Notes under the pieces: model-generated
Databases searched by the model: none
Seen by the model: the letters and a program-made list of their open reading frames with translations, nothing else
What the model was told of the DNA's origin: nothing
Position numbers and translations under genes: made by a program
Part shown: positions 37,666 to 46,957 of the stretch, piece by piece
Numbering within the stretch: the first letter of the stretch is position 1
Layout: every line of letters starts with the position of its first letter
Source: Acidimicrobiia bacterium
Lineage (GTDB): Bacteria; Actinomycetota; Acidimicrobiia; IMCC26256; PALSA-610
Length of the DNA stretch: 64,000 bases
Assembly: GCA_027494135.1 (NCBI GenBank)
Contig: JAOSJK010000001.1
Location: 289,378 to 353,377 of the forward strand
Direction of reading: 5' to 3'

Positions 37666-38604
37666 GTGCTGGTTGCCCTGGCAGGCGGAGTAGGTGCGGC
37701 GAGGTTCCTGAGGGGCCTCGTCGGCGTCGTACCGCCCGAAGACGTCACTGCGATCGTGAACACCGCCGACGACGACACGTTCCACGGGCTCCATGTGTCT
37801 CCCGACATCGACTCGGTCGTCTACACGCTGGCCGGCGCGTCGGACCCTGTTCGGGGCTGGGGCCTCGAGGGCGAGTCGTACACCGTCCTCGACTCCCTCG
37901 AGCGCTACGGCGCCGAGACGTGGTTCAGGCTGGGCGATCGCGACCTCGCGACCCACCTCTACCGCACCGAGCGGCTGCGCGAGGGAGCGACCATCTCGAC
38001 GGTCACGGCCGAGATCGCAGCCGCCTGGGGGGTCCGGTCCCGACTGCTTCCGATGACCGATCAATCCGTGTCGACGCGCATCGAGGTGGAGGGAAGCGGG
38101 GGCAGGCCGATCGAGCTGCGGATGCAGGAGTGGTTCGTCCGTGAGCGTTGTGAGCCAACCGTGCTGAACGTGGGATTCGACGGCGCCGACGTCGCGGTCG
38201 CTGCACCCGGGGTCCTCGAGGCCCTCGAGTCGGCTGAGACGATCCTGATCTGTCCGTCGAACCCCGTCATCTCCATAGGCCCGATACTCGCCATCCCAGG
38301 AGTGCGCGAGGTCCTCGCCTCCCGTCGCCGGCGTGTCGTGGGCGTAAGCCCGATAGTCGGGGGCGCTCCTGTCAGAGGACCCGCCGACCGGTTGATGCGC
38401 GCCCTGGGCATCGAGGTGACCTGCGCCGGCGTCGCACGCACCTACTCGGAGATCTGCGGGACGCTGGTCATAGACGCCGTCGACGAGGCGCTCGCGCCCC
38501 GGGTCGAGGCTGCGGGCGTGCGCGCCGTCGTCGCCGACACGCTGATGCGCAGCCCGGAGGTCGCGGCGGGCCTGGCCCGCAATGCACTCGAAGCCGTCGC
38601 GTAG
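37666..38604 (+). CDS. cofD: 2-phospho-L-lactate / phosphoenolpyruvate transferase (CofD/FbiA)
   Basis: This enzyme joins the activated lactyl/enolpyruvyl phosphate unit to 7,8-didemethyl-8-hydroxy-5-deazariboflavin, giving F420-0 or dehydro-F420-0. The 312-residue protein starts MLVALAGGVGAARFLRGL, the CofD nucleotide loop. It has IVNTADDDTFHGLHVSPDID (metal-binding Asp) and the deazaflavin-site region ILICPSNPVISIGPILAIPG. GTG 37666 is the start, with a TACGCT box 6 nt upstream. It is followed by cofE at 9 nt spacing. In actinobacteria the natural donor is thought to be phosphoenolpyruvate-derived, which requires a later reduction step (see the gene at 39327). Confidence 0.96.
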   Translation: MLVALAGGVGAARFLRGLVGVVPPEDVTAIVNTADDDTFHGLHVSPDIDSVVYTLAGASDPVRGWGLEGESYTVLDSLERYGAETWFRLGDRDLATHLYRTERLREGATISTVTAEIAAAWGVRSRLLPMTDQSVSTRIEVEGSGGRPIELRMQEWFVRERCEPTVLNVGFDGADVAVAAPGVLEALESAETILICPSNPVISIGPILAIPGVREVLASRRRRVVGVSPIVGGAPVRGPADRLMRALGIEVTCAGVARTYSEICGTLVIDAVDEALAPRVEAAGVRAVVADTLMRSPEVAAGLARNALEAVA

Positions 38605-38613
38605 GGCTGGGTC

Positions 38614-39330
38614 ATGCCCTCGACAGGCCTCTCCATAATCCCGATCAACGGGGTCGGCGAGATACGGCCGGGCGACGAGATCGCGACGCACGTGGCCGCG
38701 GCCGCCCACGACTCGGGGACACCCCTTGCAGACGGGGACTGCCTTGTCGTCACCCAGAAGGTCGTCTCCAAGGCAGAGGGGCGCCTCGTGCTGCTCGACC
38801 ACTCCGATCGGGACGCCCGACTGCGGCTGGTCGAGTCGGAGTCGGTCCGGATCCTGCGCCGGCGCGGCGACCTCGTCATCAGCGAGACCAGCCACGGCTT
38901 CGTCTGCGCCAACGCCGGTGTCGACCTCTCCAACGTCGAAGCCGGCCAGGCCGCTCTGCTACCCGTCGATCCCGACCGCTCCGCCAAGCACATACGCGAC
39001 GCTCTGCGCGCCCGAAGCAGCGTCGAGGTCGCGGTGATCATCTCCGATACCTTCGGACGGCCGTGGAGGAACGGGCTCACCGACGTCGCCATCGGCGTGT
39101 CCGGCATCGCGGCGATCGTGGATCTCCGTGACACGACCGACGCCCTCGGGCGCGCCCTCCAGGTGACCGAGCTCGCCCTCGCCGACGAGATCGCGCCGGC
39201 CGCCGAGCTGGTGATGGGCAAGGCGACCGGGGTGCCGGCCGCGATCGTGCGCGGGCTGAGCAAGGAGTGGTTCAGAGAGGGCTCGGCGCGAGAGCTGATC
39301 AGACCCGCATCGGAGGATCTGTTCCGATGA
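38614..39330 (+). CDS. cofE: F420-0:gamma-glutamyl ligase (CofE/FbiB N-domain)
   Basis: CofE adds L-glutamate residues to F420-0 using GTP. The 238-residue protein shows the family blocks IPINGVGEIRPGDEIATHVA, DGDCLVVTQKVVSKAEGRLV, ISETSHGFVCANAGVDLSNV and SDTFGRPWRNGLTDVAIGVS. Its length equals the stand-alone archaeal enzyme and the N-terminal half of mycobacterial FbiB. The stop overlaps the start of a nitroreductase gene (ATGA at 39327-39330), so the two proteins correspond to the two halves of FbiB. Confidence 0.96.
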   Translation: MPSTGLSIIPINGVGEIRPGDEIATHVAAAAHDSGTPLADGDCLVVTQKVVSKAEGRLVLLDHSDRDARLRLVESESVRILRRRGDLVISETSHGFVCANAGVDLSNVEAGQAALLPVDPDRSAKHIRDALRARSSVEVAVIISDTFGRPWRNGLTDVAIGVSGIAAIVDLRDTTDALGRALQVTELALADEIAPAAELVMGKATGVPAAIVRGLSKEWFREGSARELIRPASEDLFR

Positions 39331-39937
39331 ACCACGAGGTTCCGTCGTTCATCACCGCCCGCCGATCGATCAGGGCCTTCTCCGAACGAACCGTGGATCG
39401 GGCGATCCTCGACACCATCGTGGAGTCGGCGTGTCTGGCCCCGGCGCCTCACCACTCGCGGCCGTGGAGGTTCGCCGTAGCCGAGTCACCTGCCGCCAGA
39501 CGCTCGCTCGCCCGCGAAATGGGGGAACGATGGCGGACCGATCTCGCCTCCGACGGTATCGACGAGACGCGCATCGACGGCCTCGTCGCCGCCTCGGTCC
39601 GCAGGATCGAGGGAGCTCCCGCCGCTGTCCTCGGATGCCTGACGCACGACGGCCTCGACCGGTACCCCGAGCGCGCCGACGGCAGGCCGAGTGGTCCATG
39701 GCGCTGCTGTCGCTGGGAGCCGCGTTCGAGAACCTGCTCCTCGCAGCGTCCGCGGCCGGGCTCGCGGCCTGCTGGGTCGCGGCGCCGGTCTTCTGCCCCG
39801 ACACCGCCCGCGACGCTCTCGGGCTACCGGACGACTGGCAGCCGCAGGCGATGGCGCTCGTCGGATACCCCGACCCGTCCTACCGGGCCCCCGACCGCCG
39901 GCCGATCGCCCTCGACACCCTTCGCGCCGTCCGGTGA
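39327..39937 (+). CDS. Nitroreductase-fold protein, equivalent of FbiB C-domain (one-base frame break)
   Basis: About 203 residues after repair, FMN-binding nitroreductase fold. The N terminus FITARRSIRAFSERTVDRAI and SACLAPAPHHSRPWRFAVAE form the FMN-phosphate site. After the break come ALLSLGAAFENLLLAASAAG and LGLPDDWQPQAMALVGYPD. The break lies at about 39678-39690. In mycobacteria this domain is fused to CofE in FbiB and reduces dehydro-F420-0 to F420-0 with FMNH2. Here it is a separate gene overlapping cofE by 4 nt. The role is inferred from this arrangement. Confidence 0.85.
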
Positions 39938-39971
39938 AGCGGACCCGCCCCAGAGGCGGACCCGGCACGGC

Positions 39972-40931
39972 TCAGCGCGACGAGGCCCGCGCCGCCTTGA
40001 AGTGCTCGACCGTGCGAGCGAGGCCCTCCTCGATCGAGGTCCACGGCTTCCAGCCGAGGTGTATGCCGGCACGACCCGGGTCGATCGCCGAGCGGGCGAG
40101 CTCCCCCACCCTCGGCGGCTCGTAGCGGGCGGGCTCCTTGAACCCCGTCAGGCGCGCCATGATGTCGAAGAGCGCCTGCACGCTCGTCTCGACTCCGGTG
40201 CCCACGTTCATCAGCAGGCCCCCGCCCTTCTCCGCCGCACGCACGAACGCATCGACGACGTCGTCGACGTAGACGAAGTCGCGTGTCTGCTTGCCGTCGC
40301 CGAAGATGACCGGGCGCTCGTGGGCCAGGAGACGCGACGCGAAGATCGAGACGACCCCCGCCTCACCGCTCGGATCCTGGCGGGGCCCGTAGACGTTCGC
40401 GAGCGCCAGTGCGCTGTACTCGAGCCCACGCACCTCCCGGTAGTAGTGCAGATAGTCGCCTACGGCCTTCTTCGCGACGCCGTAGGGAGACTCCGGGCGC
40501 TGCGGGTGCGCCTCCGTCGTGGGAATCGTCTCCGGCGTGCCGTAGATGGTCCCCCCGGAGGAGGCGAAGGCCACCTTCCGCACTCCCGCCGCGACGCAGC
40601 CCTCGAAGACGTTCAACGACCCGATCACGTTGACCTCGGCGTCGAAGGTGGGGCGCGCGACCGAGACACGGACATCGGCCTGGGCAGCAAGGTGGAAGAC
40701 GGCGTCGGGGCGCCGATGCACTATCAGGTCGACGATCCCCGGGGAACGGATGTCCATCCGGTGGAACGAGAACCTCCGCCCGGTCTGGCTGCGGGCATCG
40801 GTCAGGTTCGCCAGGTTCCCCGTAGAGAGATCGTCGACCACATCGACACGCCACCCCTCCGCGAGGAGTCGATCGACGAGGGTGGAGCCTATGAACCCGG
40901 CTCCTCCGGTCACGAGCGCCTTGGAGGCCAT
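39972..40931 (-). CDS. UDP-glucose 4-epimerase-like NAD-dependent epimerase
   Basis: A 319-residue extended SDR. KALVTGGAGFIGSTLVDRLL is the NAD site and VDVVDDLSTGNLANL supplies the Asp that fixes NAD. ASSGGTIYGTPE holds the catalytic Ser/Thr and ESPYGVAKKAVGDYLHYY the Tyr-x-x-x-Lys pair. ANVYGPRQDP and DGKQTRDFVYVDDVVDAF are typical of GalE and related epimerases. It most likely interconverts UDP-Glc/UDP-Gal or the N-acetyl or uronic forms. The ATG at 40931 overlaps the stop of the nucleotidyltransferase gene. It is the last gene of the nucleotide-sugar operon. Confidence 0.88.
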   Translation of the reverse strand: MASKALVTGGAGFIGSTLVDRLLAEGWRVDVVDDLSTGNLANLTDARSQTGRRFSFHRMDIRSPGIVDLIVHRRPDAVFHLAAQADVRVSVARPTFDAEVNVIGSLNVFEGCVAAGVRKVAFASSGGTIYGTPETIPTTEAHPQRPESPYGVAKKAVGDYLHYYREVRGLEYSALALANVYGPRQDPSGEAGVVSIFASRLLAHERPVIFGDGKQTRDFVYVDDVVDAFVRAAEKGGGLLMNVGTGVETSVQALFDIMARLTGFKEPARYEPPRVGELARSAIDPGRAGIHLGWKPWTSIEEGLARTVEHFKAARASSR

Positions 40932-42055
40932 CAGCCCTTTCCCACCTCGATGGGCCGGTACGCCTCCGCAGTCGGGCCCGGTCGGACCCGACCTCCGGAG
41001 ATCCTGGTGTGGGGCGGCAGGTCGGCCGACGCCCCGACGATCGTCTGATCGGTCACCACCACGTGCGAGCCGAGTCGCGCATCCGGACCGACGACCGAGT
41101 CGGTGACCACAGACGCGCCACCTATCCGAGCGCCCTCCAGTAGCACCGAGCGTTCGATCCGGGCACCTTCGCCGATCTCGACGCGCGGTCCGAGGACTGC
41201 GTCGGCGAGCACGCACCCGGAACCTACGCCGGCGCCCATGCCGACGAGGCAGGTGCCCTCCACGCGCGCGGTGGAGTCGATCGAGACGTCACCCTGGGTC
41301 CACAAGCCGGGCGATACCTCCCTCGCACCGGGTGCGGGAGTCTGCCCGAGTCGCCCGGCGAGAGCGTCGGCGTGCGCCTCGAGGTATGTCTCGCAGGTCC
41401 CGATGTCGAGCCAGTAGGTGTCGGAGGCGTACGCGTAGAGGGCGCCCCTGGTCTCCACCATTCTCGGGAACGTCTCGCGCTCGATCGAGACCTCGAGCCG
41501 CGGAGGGATGCGATCGAGGACCGAAGGTTCGAGCACATAGGTGCCGGCGTTTATCCAGTCGGTCGGAGCCGCGCCCGGAGGCGGCTTCTCGATGAACCCG
41601 ATCACCTCGCCGTCGGCGCGCGTAGGGACCACACCGAACGCGGAAGGATCGACGACACGCGAGAGGTAGATCGTCGCGGCTGCACCGTGTGCGTCGTGGA
41701 ACTCGATCATCGCTGTGAGGTCCAATGCCGTCAGCACGTCGCCGTTGCACACCACGAAGCGCTCGGTGATGCCCTCGGAGGCGAACCGGATTCCCCCCGC
41801 GGTCCCCAGAGGATGGTCCTCGACCGCGTATCGGAGACGGATCCCGCCGTAGGAGCCGCCGGGGAAGTGCTCGACGAAGACGTCGGGGAGGTAACCGAGT
41901 GAGAGGATCACCTCGTCGATCCCGTGAGACGCGAGCCACGAGAGCTGACGCTCGAGGAACGCCTGGTTCGCGATGGGTAGCAGTGGCTTGGGGGTCGTGA
42001 GCGTGAGAGGTCGCAGGCGCGTGCCCGCGCCGCCGACCAGGAGAACCGCCTTCAC
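40931..42055 (-). CDS. Mannose-1-phosphate guanylyltransferase-type sugar nucleotidyltransferase
   Basis: A 374-residue protein. The GT-A nucleotidyltransferase domain starts MKAVLLVGGAGTRLRPLTLT, then PKPLLPIANQAFLERQL, and contains the metal Asp in VVCNGDVLTALDL and GFIEKPPPGAAPTDWINAGT. From about residue 250 a left-handed beta-helix of hexapeptide repeats follows (VRIERSVLLEGARIGG-like turns). This layout matches mycobacterial ManB/Rv3264c (GDP-mannose pyrophosphorylase), which has the same position near F420 and WbbL genes. Glucose-1-phosphate thymidylyl- or uridylyltransferase activity cannot be excluded. GTG 42055 overlaps the preceding stop. Confidence 0.88.
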   Translation of the reverse strand: MKAVLLVGGAGTRLRPLTLTTPKPLLPIANQAFLERQLSWLASHGIDEVILSLGYLPDVFVEHFPGGSYGGIRLRYAVEDHPLGTAGGIRFASEGITERFVVCNGDVLTALDLTAMIEFHDAHGAAATIYLSRVVDPSAFGVVPTRADGEVIGFIEKPPPGAAPTDWINAGTYVLEPSVLDRIPPRLEVSIERETFPRMVETRGALYAYASDTYWLDIGTCETYLEAHADALAGRLGQTPAPGAREVSPGLWTQGDVSIDSTARVEGTCLVGMGAGVGSGCVLADAVLGPRVEIGEGARIERSVLLEGARIGGASVVTDSVVGPDARLGSHVVVTDQTIVGASADLPPHTRISGGRVRPGPTAEAYRPIEVGKG

Positions 42056-42948
42056 GGGGCGACCGTGGCCGCCGGCGCCGTCGGTTCGGTCGGGACCGAG
42101 GTCGTGGCCGTGCTCGCGCTAGTCGGCCCCGAGGTCACCTCGGGCACCGTGGTCTCCGTGGACGCCGTGGTCTCCGTTGACGTCGGAGGGGGTGTCTCCC
42201 CTGGGATCGTCGTCGATGCCCCGGGAGTGGTCTGACCGGGCGGTGTCGACTCCCCCGGCGTCGTCACGTCGCCGCCGGCGGTCGTCGTGGTCTCTCCGGC
42301 AAGCGTCGTATCCGACCCCTGGCCCATGTCGGCGGGGGTGAAGACCGCTCCCGCAGAGGGCGGCTCGCCGATCTCCTCGCCGCCGGGGAGGAGGGCGATC
42401 GCGATCACCTCGAGATCGCCCAACCTGTGAACCGACGGGTCGCCGCTCTGCTCGTCGCCGTCGACGGACCAGCGGACCTCCGCCTCCTCGCCGTCGCACT
42501 CGTCGCCCGCGGTCTTAGCCACGTCGCCCCACACGCTGAACGAGTCGGCGGTGACCTCCCACCCGCCGAACTCCATGAAGAGCCCCAGGGTCGCGTTCTC
42601 GCCACTCTCGTCGGCGGCCGCCGGCTGGATGTGGATCAGGCCGTCGCCCTTCGTGTTGATTCCCGCAGGGACATCGGTGCCTGCACGGAGATCGAACTCA
42701 GGGGCGTTCGGGAGCCACTCGCCGCAGACGTTGACCCCGATGGCCGCATGCCAGTGATCGAAGTCGGCCCTCGGCCTGTCGACAGCAGCGTTGCCCCCAC
42801 CGCCGCTGTCGGTCTTGGTCAGCACGATCAGAAAGACCCCGATCATCACCACGAGCGCGGTGGCCACGTACCACCACTGCTGAGACCGGTTGCGCGGCGG
42901 TGGCATGCGCGCCTCGGCACGCCGCTTCGCCCTCGATGCCTTACCCAT
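42052..42948 (-). CDS. Membrane-anchored protein with Thr/Pro-rich C-terminal tail
   Basis: A 298-residue protein of unknown function. A basic N terminus (MGKASRAKRRAEARMPPP) precedes one membrane helix (YVATALVVMIGVFLIVL), so the rest is probably outside. The external domain (about 55-205) contains FDHWHAAIGVNVCGEWLPNA and KGDGLIHIQPAAADESGENA, which give a cluster of His. The last about 90 residues are almost only Thr, Pro, Ser, Glu and Gly, a disordered and potentially O-glycosylated stalk. It sits between the WbbL-like and GDP-mannose-type genes with overlaps at both ends, so it is translationally coupled to them. Confidence 0.8.
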   Translation of the reverse strand: MGKASRAKRRAEARMPPPRNRSQQWWYVATALVVMIGVFLIVLTKTDSGGGGNAAVDRPRADFDHWHAAIGVNVCGEWLPNAPEFDLRAGTDVPAGINTKGDGLIHIQPAAADESGENATLGLFMEFGGWEVTADSFSVWGDVAKTAGDECDGEEAEVRWSVDGDEQSGDPSVHRLGDLEVIAIALLPGGEEIGEPPSAGAVFTPADMGQGSDTTLAGETTTTAGGDVTTPGESTPPGQTTPGASTTIPGETPPPTSTETTASTETTVPEVTSGPTSASTATTSVPTEPTAPAATVAP

Positions 42949-43912
42949 CGCCCCGGAGGCTACCGCGAGTGCGGCTGCGGGCCGCGCCTGCCCTCACCGC
43001 GTGCTCGACCCACGCGGCCGCGCAGCGTGCGGCCAGGTAGAGGCCGGCTGCAGGGAGCACGGCCCTCCTGGCGCCCGTGTACCGGCGCCGCGCGAACCGC
43101 CAAGCCGAGCGATGGTGCTCGAGGATCATCCGGTACGGCCGCCGCGATGTGCTCACCCCCTGGGCATGGATCACCCGACCCGCCGGTTCGTACGCGACGC
43201 GCCATCCGCGGCGTCGGAGCCGCCAGCAGAGATCCACGTCCTCCATGTACATGAAGTACCGCTCGTCCCAACCCCCTACGTCGTCGAGGGCGGCACGGCG
43301 CAGCCACACCGCGGCGCCCGAGACCCAGTCGACGTCGCGCGACCGCGACGGATCGGCGTCGAGCTGGCGATACCTCCGGGTGAACGGGTTCGACGGCCAG
43401 AAGAGCCCGAGGACTCCGTGTCCGGCAGCGTCGACCATCGAGGGCAACGACCGCGCCGACGGATAGTCGGTGCCGTCGGTGTTGGTGATCCTCGGTCCGA
43501 CTGCTCCGAGCTCCGGCTCCCGGTCGAATCGATCCAGGACTGCGGCCGCCGTGCCGATCTCGACCTCGGCGTCCGGGTTCACCACGGCCACGACGGGCGC
43601 GCGGCAGGCCGCGATGCCGAGATTCGCGCCGCGCGCATAGCCGACGTTGCCCGGGGAATGCACTACGCGCACGTCCACACCGGACGAGAGCAGCGCCTCT
43701 ACTGAGCCGTCGGTCGAGGCGTTGTCGACCACCACGACCTCGGGCGGCCCTCCCCCACCGACATCGAGCAGGAGGGATCTCACCGCGTCTGTGAGCAGCG
43801 CACCGGCATTGTGGTTGACCACGACGCCGCCCCAGCGCATCGACCTCGGCGATCCTGCATCGGCAGACAACGACTCGGAGTCGCCGGCCGCCGTGCTCTC
43901 CATCGAGTCCAT
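42941..43912 (-). CDS. WbbL-like family 2 glycosyltransferase (rhamnosyltransferase type)
   Basis: A 323-residue GT2. RWGGVVVNHNAGALLTDAVR, VVVVDNASTDGSVEALL and NVGYARGANLGIAACRAPVV are the N-terminal donor site, and VVNPDAEVEIG holds the metal Asp. GGWDERYFMYMEDVDLCWRL is the ED-x-D.C-R acceptor block, followed by RVIHAQGVSTS. This pattern is typical of WbbL, which in mycobacteria adds rhamnose to the decaprenyl-PP-GlcNAc linker, but no rhamnose genes are seen here. A hydrophobic C-terminal segment may associate with membrane. It overlaps the Thr-rich gene by 8 nt. Confidence 0.87.
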   Translation of the reverse strand: MDSMESTAAGDSESLSADAGSPRSMRWGGVVVNHNAGALLTDAVRSLLLDVGGGGPPEVVVVDNASTDGSVEALLSSGVDVRVVHSPGNVGYARGANLGIAACRAPVVAVVNPDAEVEIGTAAAVLDRFDREPELGAVGPRITNTDGTDYPSARSLPSMVDAAGHGVLGLFWPSNPFTRRYRQLDADPSRSRDVDWVSGAAVWLRRAALDDVGGWDERYFMYMEDVDLCWRLRRRGWRVAYEPAGRVIHAQGVSTSRRPYRMILEHHRSAWRFARRRYTGARRAVLPAAGLYLAARCAAAWVEHAVRAGAARSRTRGSLRGDG

Positions 43913-43927
43913 CTAGTCCATCTAGTC
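43901..43927. repeat. 9-bp direct repeat at the junction of two glycosyltransferase genes
   Basis: CATCGAGTC is followed by two exact copies of CATCTAGTC. On the minus strand the repeats supply the TAG stop of the DPM1-like gene and the ATGGACT start of the WbbL-like gene. They leave a minimal ATG-GAC-TAG frame between them. Confidence 0.8.
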
Positions 43928-44636
43928 CACGACTCGGTACTTGATCAGCGTCCAGAGTGCCGAGAAGCCGTCACGCCAGGTGATCTTCTTCCCCTCGTCG
44001 AACTCCCGCCCGGCGTAGGAGATCGGCACCTCGTAGATGCGGATACGCCGTCGTAGAACCTTCGCCGTCATCTCCGGTTCGATGTCGAAGCGATCTGCTC
44101 TCAGTGTGAGCGAGTCGATCACGCGCCGGTCGAAGAGCTTGTAGCACGTCTCCATGTCGGAGAGCGTCGTGTTGTAGAGGACGTTCGTCACCAGCGACAG
44201 GAAGCGATTGCCCATCCAATGGAAGAAGAGCATGTTCCGCCGCTCACCGGTGAAGCGCGAGCCGTAGACGACCTCGGCCTTGCCACTCAGCATCGGATTG
44301 ATGAGACGCGGCCAGTCCTCCGGGTCGTACTCGAGGTCGGCGTCCTGTATCAGAACCATGTCGCCGGTCACGTTCGCGAAGCCCGTCCGCACGGCGGCGC
44401 CCTTCCCCCTGTTCTCGCCGTGATAGACGACGCGCACCGTGCTGTCGCCGAGCTGCGACAACACCTCTCTCGTGCCGTCGGTGCTGCCGTCGTCGACTAT
44501 CACGATCTCCAGATCGAGGCCGTCGGGAAGGCGCACAGCGCGCATGCGCCGTAGGACCTCGACGATCGTGTTCCGCTCGTCGTAGACGGGCACGACGACG
44601 GAGAGCTTCCGGTACCGCCGAGCCGGTGTGCCGGGA

Positions 44637-44650
<14 letters not shown>
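43922..44650 (-). CDS. Polyprenol-phosphate sugar transferase-like GT2 (DPM1 type)
   Basis: A 242-residue GT2 without membrane helices. The first blocks are [38 protein letters not shown] and [37 protein letters not shown] is the DxD region and [15 protein letters not shown] the acceptor-site motif of the DPM1/GtrB-like group. Such enzymes charge polyprenyl phosphate with mannose, glucose or similar, providing a donor for GT-C enzymes outside the membrane. GTG 44650 overlaps the decarboxylase gene by 14 nt. The polytopic proteins at 25.8 and 33.7 kb could be users of its product. Confidence 0.9.
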
Positions 44651-45583
<933 letters not shown>

Positions 45584-45584
<1 letters not shown>

Positions 45585-46876
45585 CAGCGACCGACCCCCG
45601 CGTACGTGAAGCCCCGCCGCCGGAGTGCGACCGGGTCGAGCAGATTGCGGCCGTCGACTATCGCGGGTCGTCGCATCGCCGCCTTCACCCGGTCGAAGTC
45701 GAGCCATCGGAACTCGTCCCACTCGGTGAGCACCGCAAGGACGTCGGCCTGCTCGCACGCCTCGTACGCGTCCGTGCGGACGTCGAGTCCGGTGAGCACC
45801 GACGCCGCGCGCTCGCCGGCCGCAGGATCGTATGCCTGGACCGAGGCGCCCTCCTCGAGCAGGCGGCGCGCTATGTAGAGCGAAGGGGAGTCGCGCAGGT
45901 CGTCGGTCTCCGCCTTGAACGTGAGCCCCCAGACGGCGACCGTCGCCCCTTCGAGCGTGCCGTCTACCGCTGCACGCGTCTTGCCGACTATCCGCTCATG
46001 CTGTTCCACGTTGACACGTCGCACACCGTCGAGCAGATCGAAGTCGTATCCCGCCTGCCGGGCCATGTGGAGAAGCGCTGCAGTGTCCTTCGGGAAGCAC
46101 GATCCGCCGTATCCGGGCCCGGGGTGCAGGAACTCGAAGCCGATACGGCTGTCGTAGCCCATGCCGAGCGCGACCTCGCGCACATCTGCGTCGACCTCCT
46201 CGCACAGGTTGGCGATCGCGTTGATGAACGAGATCTTCGTCGCCAGGAAGGCGTTCGACGCGTACTTGATCATCTCGGCCGAGGCCGGGTCGGTCACCAG
46301 CACGGGGGCACGGACGCTGCGGTACATGTCGGAGACGCGCACAGCCGCCGCCGGGTCGTCGCAGCCGACAACGATCCGATCCGGGTTCAGGAAGTCGCGC
46401 ACCGCCGCGCCCTCGCGCAGGAACTCCGGGTTCGACGCGACCGTGACCTTGTCGAGCCCGGCACCGGCTCTCCCCGAGGATCCGCTGCACGAGCCGCGCC
46501 GATCCGACCGGCATCGTCGACTTGTTCACCACCACGGCTCCGGGGCGCAGCGCCGGCGCGATCTCCCTGGAGACGTCTTCGACGAACGAGAGGTCGGCTG
46601 AGCCGTCGTCTCCCTGCGGCGTCGGGACGCAGAGCAGTACGACCTCGGCATCGCGGACCGCGTTCTCGGCACCCACCACGAATACGAGCCTGCGCGCCGC
46701 AAGCCCCTCGGCGACGAGGCGCGGAAGCCCTCTTCCAGGATCGGGACCTCACCCTTCGTGAGGCGTGCGACTCGTTCCGCGTCGACGTCGGCACAGATGA
46801 CGTCGTGCCCGAGGTGTGCGAGGCAGGCGGCGGAGGTCAGGCCGACATAACCGGCACCGATGACGGCGATCTTCAC
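45584..46876 (-). CDS. ugd: UDP-glucose 6-dehydrogenase (two frame breaks)
   Basis: Ugd oxidises UDP-glucose to UDP-glucuronate with two NAD. About 430 residues after repair. The N terminus is [20 protein letters not shown]; the middle frame gives [19 protein letters not shown] and [16 protein letters not shown]. The main frame gives the catalytic Cys in [15 protein letters not shown], the Lys/Asn region [20 protein letters not shown] and [16 protein letters not shown]. The breaks are at the C-run 46728-46730 (one base short) and near 46468-46475. GTG 46876 is the start. It is the first gene of a seven-gene overlapping operon. Confidence 0.93.
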
Positions 46877-46957
46877 GGGATACTGATCGGCAGGTTTCGA
46901 CCGCTCCGCTCGGGTTCACTGCTGATCGCCACGATCCCCGATCTTAGAGGGCACTCC

